Assembly (NCBI GenBank): GCA_937876435.1
Contig: CALEIL010000477.1
Coordinates: 1-7,984 of the forward strand
DNA length: 7,984 nt
Direction of reading: 5' to 3'
DNA from: an uncultured Bacteroidota bacterium
GTDB taxonomy: Bacteria > Bacteroidota > Bacteroidia > Chitinophagales > Saprospiraceae
Shown here: piece by piece, positions 6,371 through 7,984 of the stretch
How the letters are laid out: each line of letters begins with the position of its first letter
How positions within the stretch are numbered: position 1 is the first letter of the stretch
Program-made: the position numbers and the translations under genes
Notes under the pieces: model-generated
Seen by the model: only the letters and a program-made list of their open reading frames with translations
What the model was told of the DNA's origin: nothing
Database searches by the model: none

Positions 6371-7939
6371 TCATTGGACGCTCCGCGTCTCATGATCCAA
6401 CTGCACCATCCGGAATTTTTCAATTTCTGCGGGTCGGTGCTCCTGGCGGAAAATGGCTTCGACCTGTTTCACTACATCGGGATTTTGATCCGCCACATCC
6501 CGAGACTCCTGGATATCCTTATCCAGATCGTACAATCGAATGGCCATATTCCCCTCAAAAATATCCTCTCGCAGGGCTTTCCAGGAGCCCATTCGAAGTG
6601 CTTGCTGTCCCCCATACGAAGGAAATTCCCAGTACAAAAACTCATGGTGGGTTTGTTTCTCTTGTCCCAGCAGAGTGGGTAAAAAACTAATACCGTCCGT
6701 TTCTGCTCCAGACTCCGTTTCTGCCAGATCACACAACGTCTCAAACACATCGTAGTGAGCAGAAATATGATCACTCCGGGTCCCGGCCTCGATTCTCCCA
6801 GGCCACTGGGCGATCATCGGCACGCGGATACCACCCTCTTTCAGATACCCCTTCGCCCATCCCCTCTCGCTCTTGAACGGTCCGCCACTGTCAAACCATG
6901 GTGAATCTGTCCCCCCATTGTAGGTCGGACCGTTGTCACTGGAAAACAATATAATGGTGTTTTCGTAAAGTCCCTGTTCCCGGAGGGTTGCTACGATCTC
7001 TCCCACCTGTTCGTCCAGGTAGGACACCATGGCGGCATACGCAGCATGGGGGTATCGCGCCGGAAAATACCCCTGATCCCCGAGATAAGGATCTTCTTCC
7101 CCAAATTTTTCCACGTAGTAATCTACCCAGCGTTTGGGGGCTTGCAATGGAGCGTGGGAAATCGGGGTAGCGTAGTACATAAAAAAGGGATGTTCTTTAT
7201 TGTCTTTGATAAACCGGACCACCTCTTTTTGCATAAGATCCGGTGCATAATCGGTTAACCAGTAATCGGAATAGGAAACTTCGGCATAAGGATCGGCTCC
7301 CTCGGGTAATTTCGTCCGGGGAGGGACGGTGTCATTCCGGAGCAAAACCTTTTCGGTATTTTTCCACAGATGCAACGGAAAAAATGTGTGGGCCTGCCCC
7401 TGGCAATTGTATCCGAAGAAAAAATCGAATCCCATCTTATTGGGGATGCTTTCAGAATCCGGCGGACCCAAACCCCACTTCCCCACCATACCGGTCTCGT
7501 AACCCGCCTTTTGCAAAACCTCAGCGATGGTTACCGTACCGGCAGGCATGGGACGCTGACCTTCCAGTTCGGGGTGATTAAAAACTTTTAAAAAATCTCG
7601 GGTATCGCCTCGCTCCGGCATTCCGTCATTGCTCCGTATGGATGCATGGCCGGAATGTTGGCCGGTCAATAACATACAACGCGATGGCGCACACACCGGA
7701 GAGCCGGAATAGTATTGCGTAAACAGCATTCCATTCGCTGCCAGAGCGTCAATGTGTGGTGTTTCTATTTTCTCCTGTCCATAGCACCCCAATTCCCCGT
7801 ACCCCAGATCGTCCGCCAGGATGTAAATAATATTGGGCTTGCGTTCGTCTTGACTGGTCCCGCAACTGATCAATATTATCAGCGCGATCAACACCTGAAG
7901 AGTACCCAATATCCGAATCAAGGGGATGTTTTTCATCAT
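6371..7939 (-). CDS. Lipoprotein sulfatase (formylglycine-dependent, S1 family)
   Basis: This 522-residue enzyme hydrolyses sulfate esters, probably on polysaccharides outside the cytoplasm. A lipoprotein signal ends in the lipobox L23-I-S-C26; the following GTSQDE is acidic, as in Bacteroidota surface lipoproteins. Metal ligands D43 and D44 lie in ILADDLGYG. The nucleophile motif CAPSR (83-87) within SPVCAPSRCMLLTG is the Cys-type CxPxR signature, where C83 is converted to formylglycine by a maturase not present in this window. H262 (SHAPLQ), D335-N336 (SSDNGP) and K363 before EGGIRVP complete the usual active site. K154 lies in GKWGLG, where many S1 sulfatases have GKWHLG, so the usual His is Gly here. 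GFDFFFGY followed by QAHTFFPLHLW (about 170-192) marks a subfamily I recall from marine bacteria, also written with GKWGLG. The start is ATG 7937-7939, with a second ATG next to it. The gene is convergent with the 598-residue gene and probably an independent unit. The substrate cannot be assigned. Confidence 0.94.
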   Translation of the reverse strand: MMKNIPLIRILGTLQVLIALIILISCGTSQDERKPNIIYILADDLGYGELGCYGQEKIETPHIDALAANGMLFTQYYSGSPVCAPSRCMLLTGQHSGHASIRSNDGMPERGDTRDFLKVFNHPELEGQRPMPAGTVTIAEVLQKAGYETGMVGKWGLGPPDSESIPNKMGFDFFFGYNCQGQAHTFFPLHLWKNTEKVLLRNDTVPPRTKLPEGADPYAEVSYSDYWLTDYAPDLMQKEVVRFIKDNKEHPFFMYYATPISHAPLQAPKRWVDYYVEKFGEEDPYLGDQGYFPARYPHAAYAAMVSYLDEQVGEIVATLREQGLYENTIILFSSDNGPTYNGGTDSPWFDSGGPFKSERGWAKGYLKEGGIRVPMIAQWPGRIEAGTRSDHISAHYDVFETLCDLAETESGAETDGISFLPTLLGQEKQTHHEFLYWEFPSYGGQQALRMGSWKALREDIFEGNMAIRLYDLDKDIQESRDVADQNPDVVKQVEAIFRQEHRPAEIEKFRMVQLDHETRSVQ

Positions 7940-7984
7940 TTTTTAAATTTTCCCGCTAAAGAAGTTAGTGCGCCGAATTGTAAG

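Noticed and set aside
6127..6690. Plus-strand open frame of 187 codons across the 598-residue gene end and the sulfatase gene
   Set aside because: It lies mostly opposite the well-supported sulfatase gene, has low-complexity composition and no recognisable motif; it is a shadow frame.
1..7984. Insertion sequence, phage, CRISPR or defence system
   Set aside because: No transposase, integrase, repeat array, terminal inverted repeats or known defence domains are seen in any frame.

Overview
The window looks like chromosomal DNA of a member of the Bacteroidota (Saprospirales- or Cytophagales-like; the exact lineage cannot be fixed from this sequence alone). The signs are a type IX secretion (T9SS) C-terminal sorting domain on a secreted enzyme, A-rich leader regions without strong Shine-Dalgarno sequences, promoter boxes of the TAnnTTTG type, a HemN with Bacteroidota-style wording of its motifs, and a lipoprotein sulfatase of a type common in marine Bacteroidota and Planctomycetes.

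Layout from left to right. Bases 1-188 hold the 3' end of a plus-strand gene that is broken by an apparent one-base frameshift. A 211-base gap follows, between convergent 3' ends. hemN (oxygen-independent coproporphyrinogen III dehydrogenase) runs on the minus strand at 400-1764. It is divergent from a plus-strand Rrf2-family regulator with three cysteines (1902-2336); the 137-base space between them carries back-to-back promoter-like boxes and two small perfect inverted repeats. Downstream of the regulator, on the same strand, come a secreted animal-type haem peroxidase with a T9SS tag (2421-4331) and a 598-residue cytoplasmic protein (4383-6179). The latter is of unknown function and has flavin TIM-barrel features like the nitronate monooxygenase/PfaD group. 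A hairpin over the stop codon of that gene probably ends the plus-strand unit. A 191-base convergent gap precedes a minus-strand lipoprotein sulfatase (6371-7939).

How the genes may work together (inference): haem is the shared theme. hemN makes the haem precursor without oxygen. An Fe-S-type Rrf2 regulator lies where it could control both hemN and the peroxidase. The peroxidase is a haem enzyme sent outside the cell. The 598-residue protein follows the peroxidase by 51 bases and may be co-transcribed with it. The sulfatase is a separate unit, probably for sulfated polysaccharide use. No mobile element, CRISPR array, tRNA or rRNA was seen. The best candidates for something undescribed are the 598-residue protein and its pairing with the T9SS peroxidase; I see no clear new multi-gene defence or mobile system.
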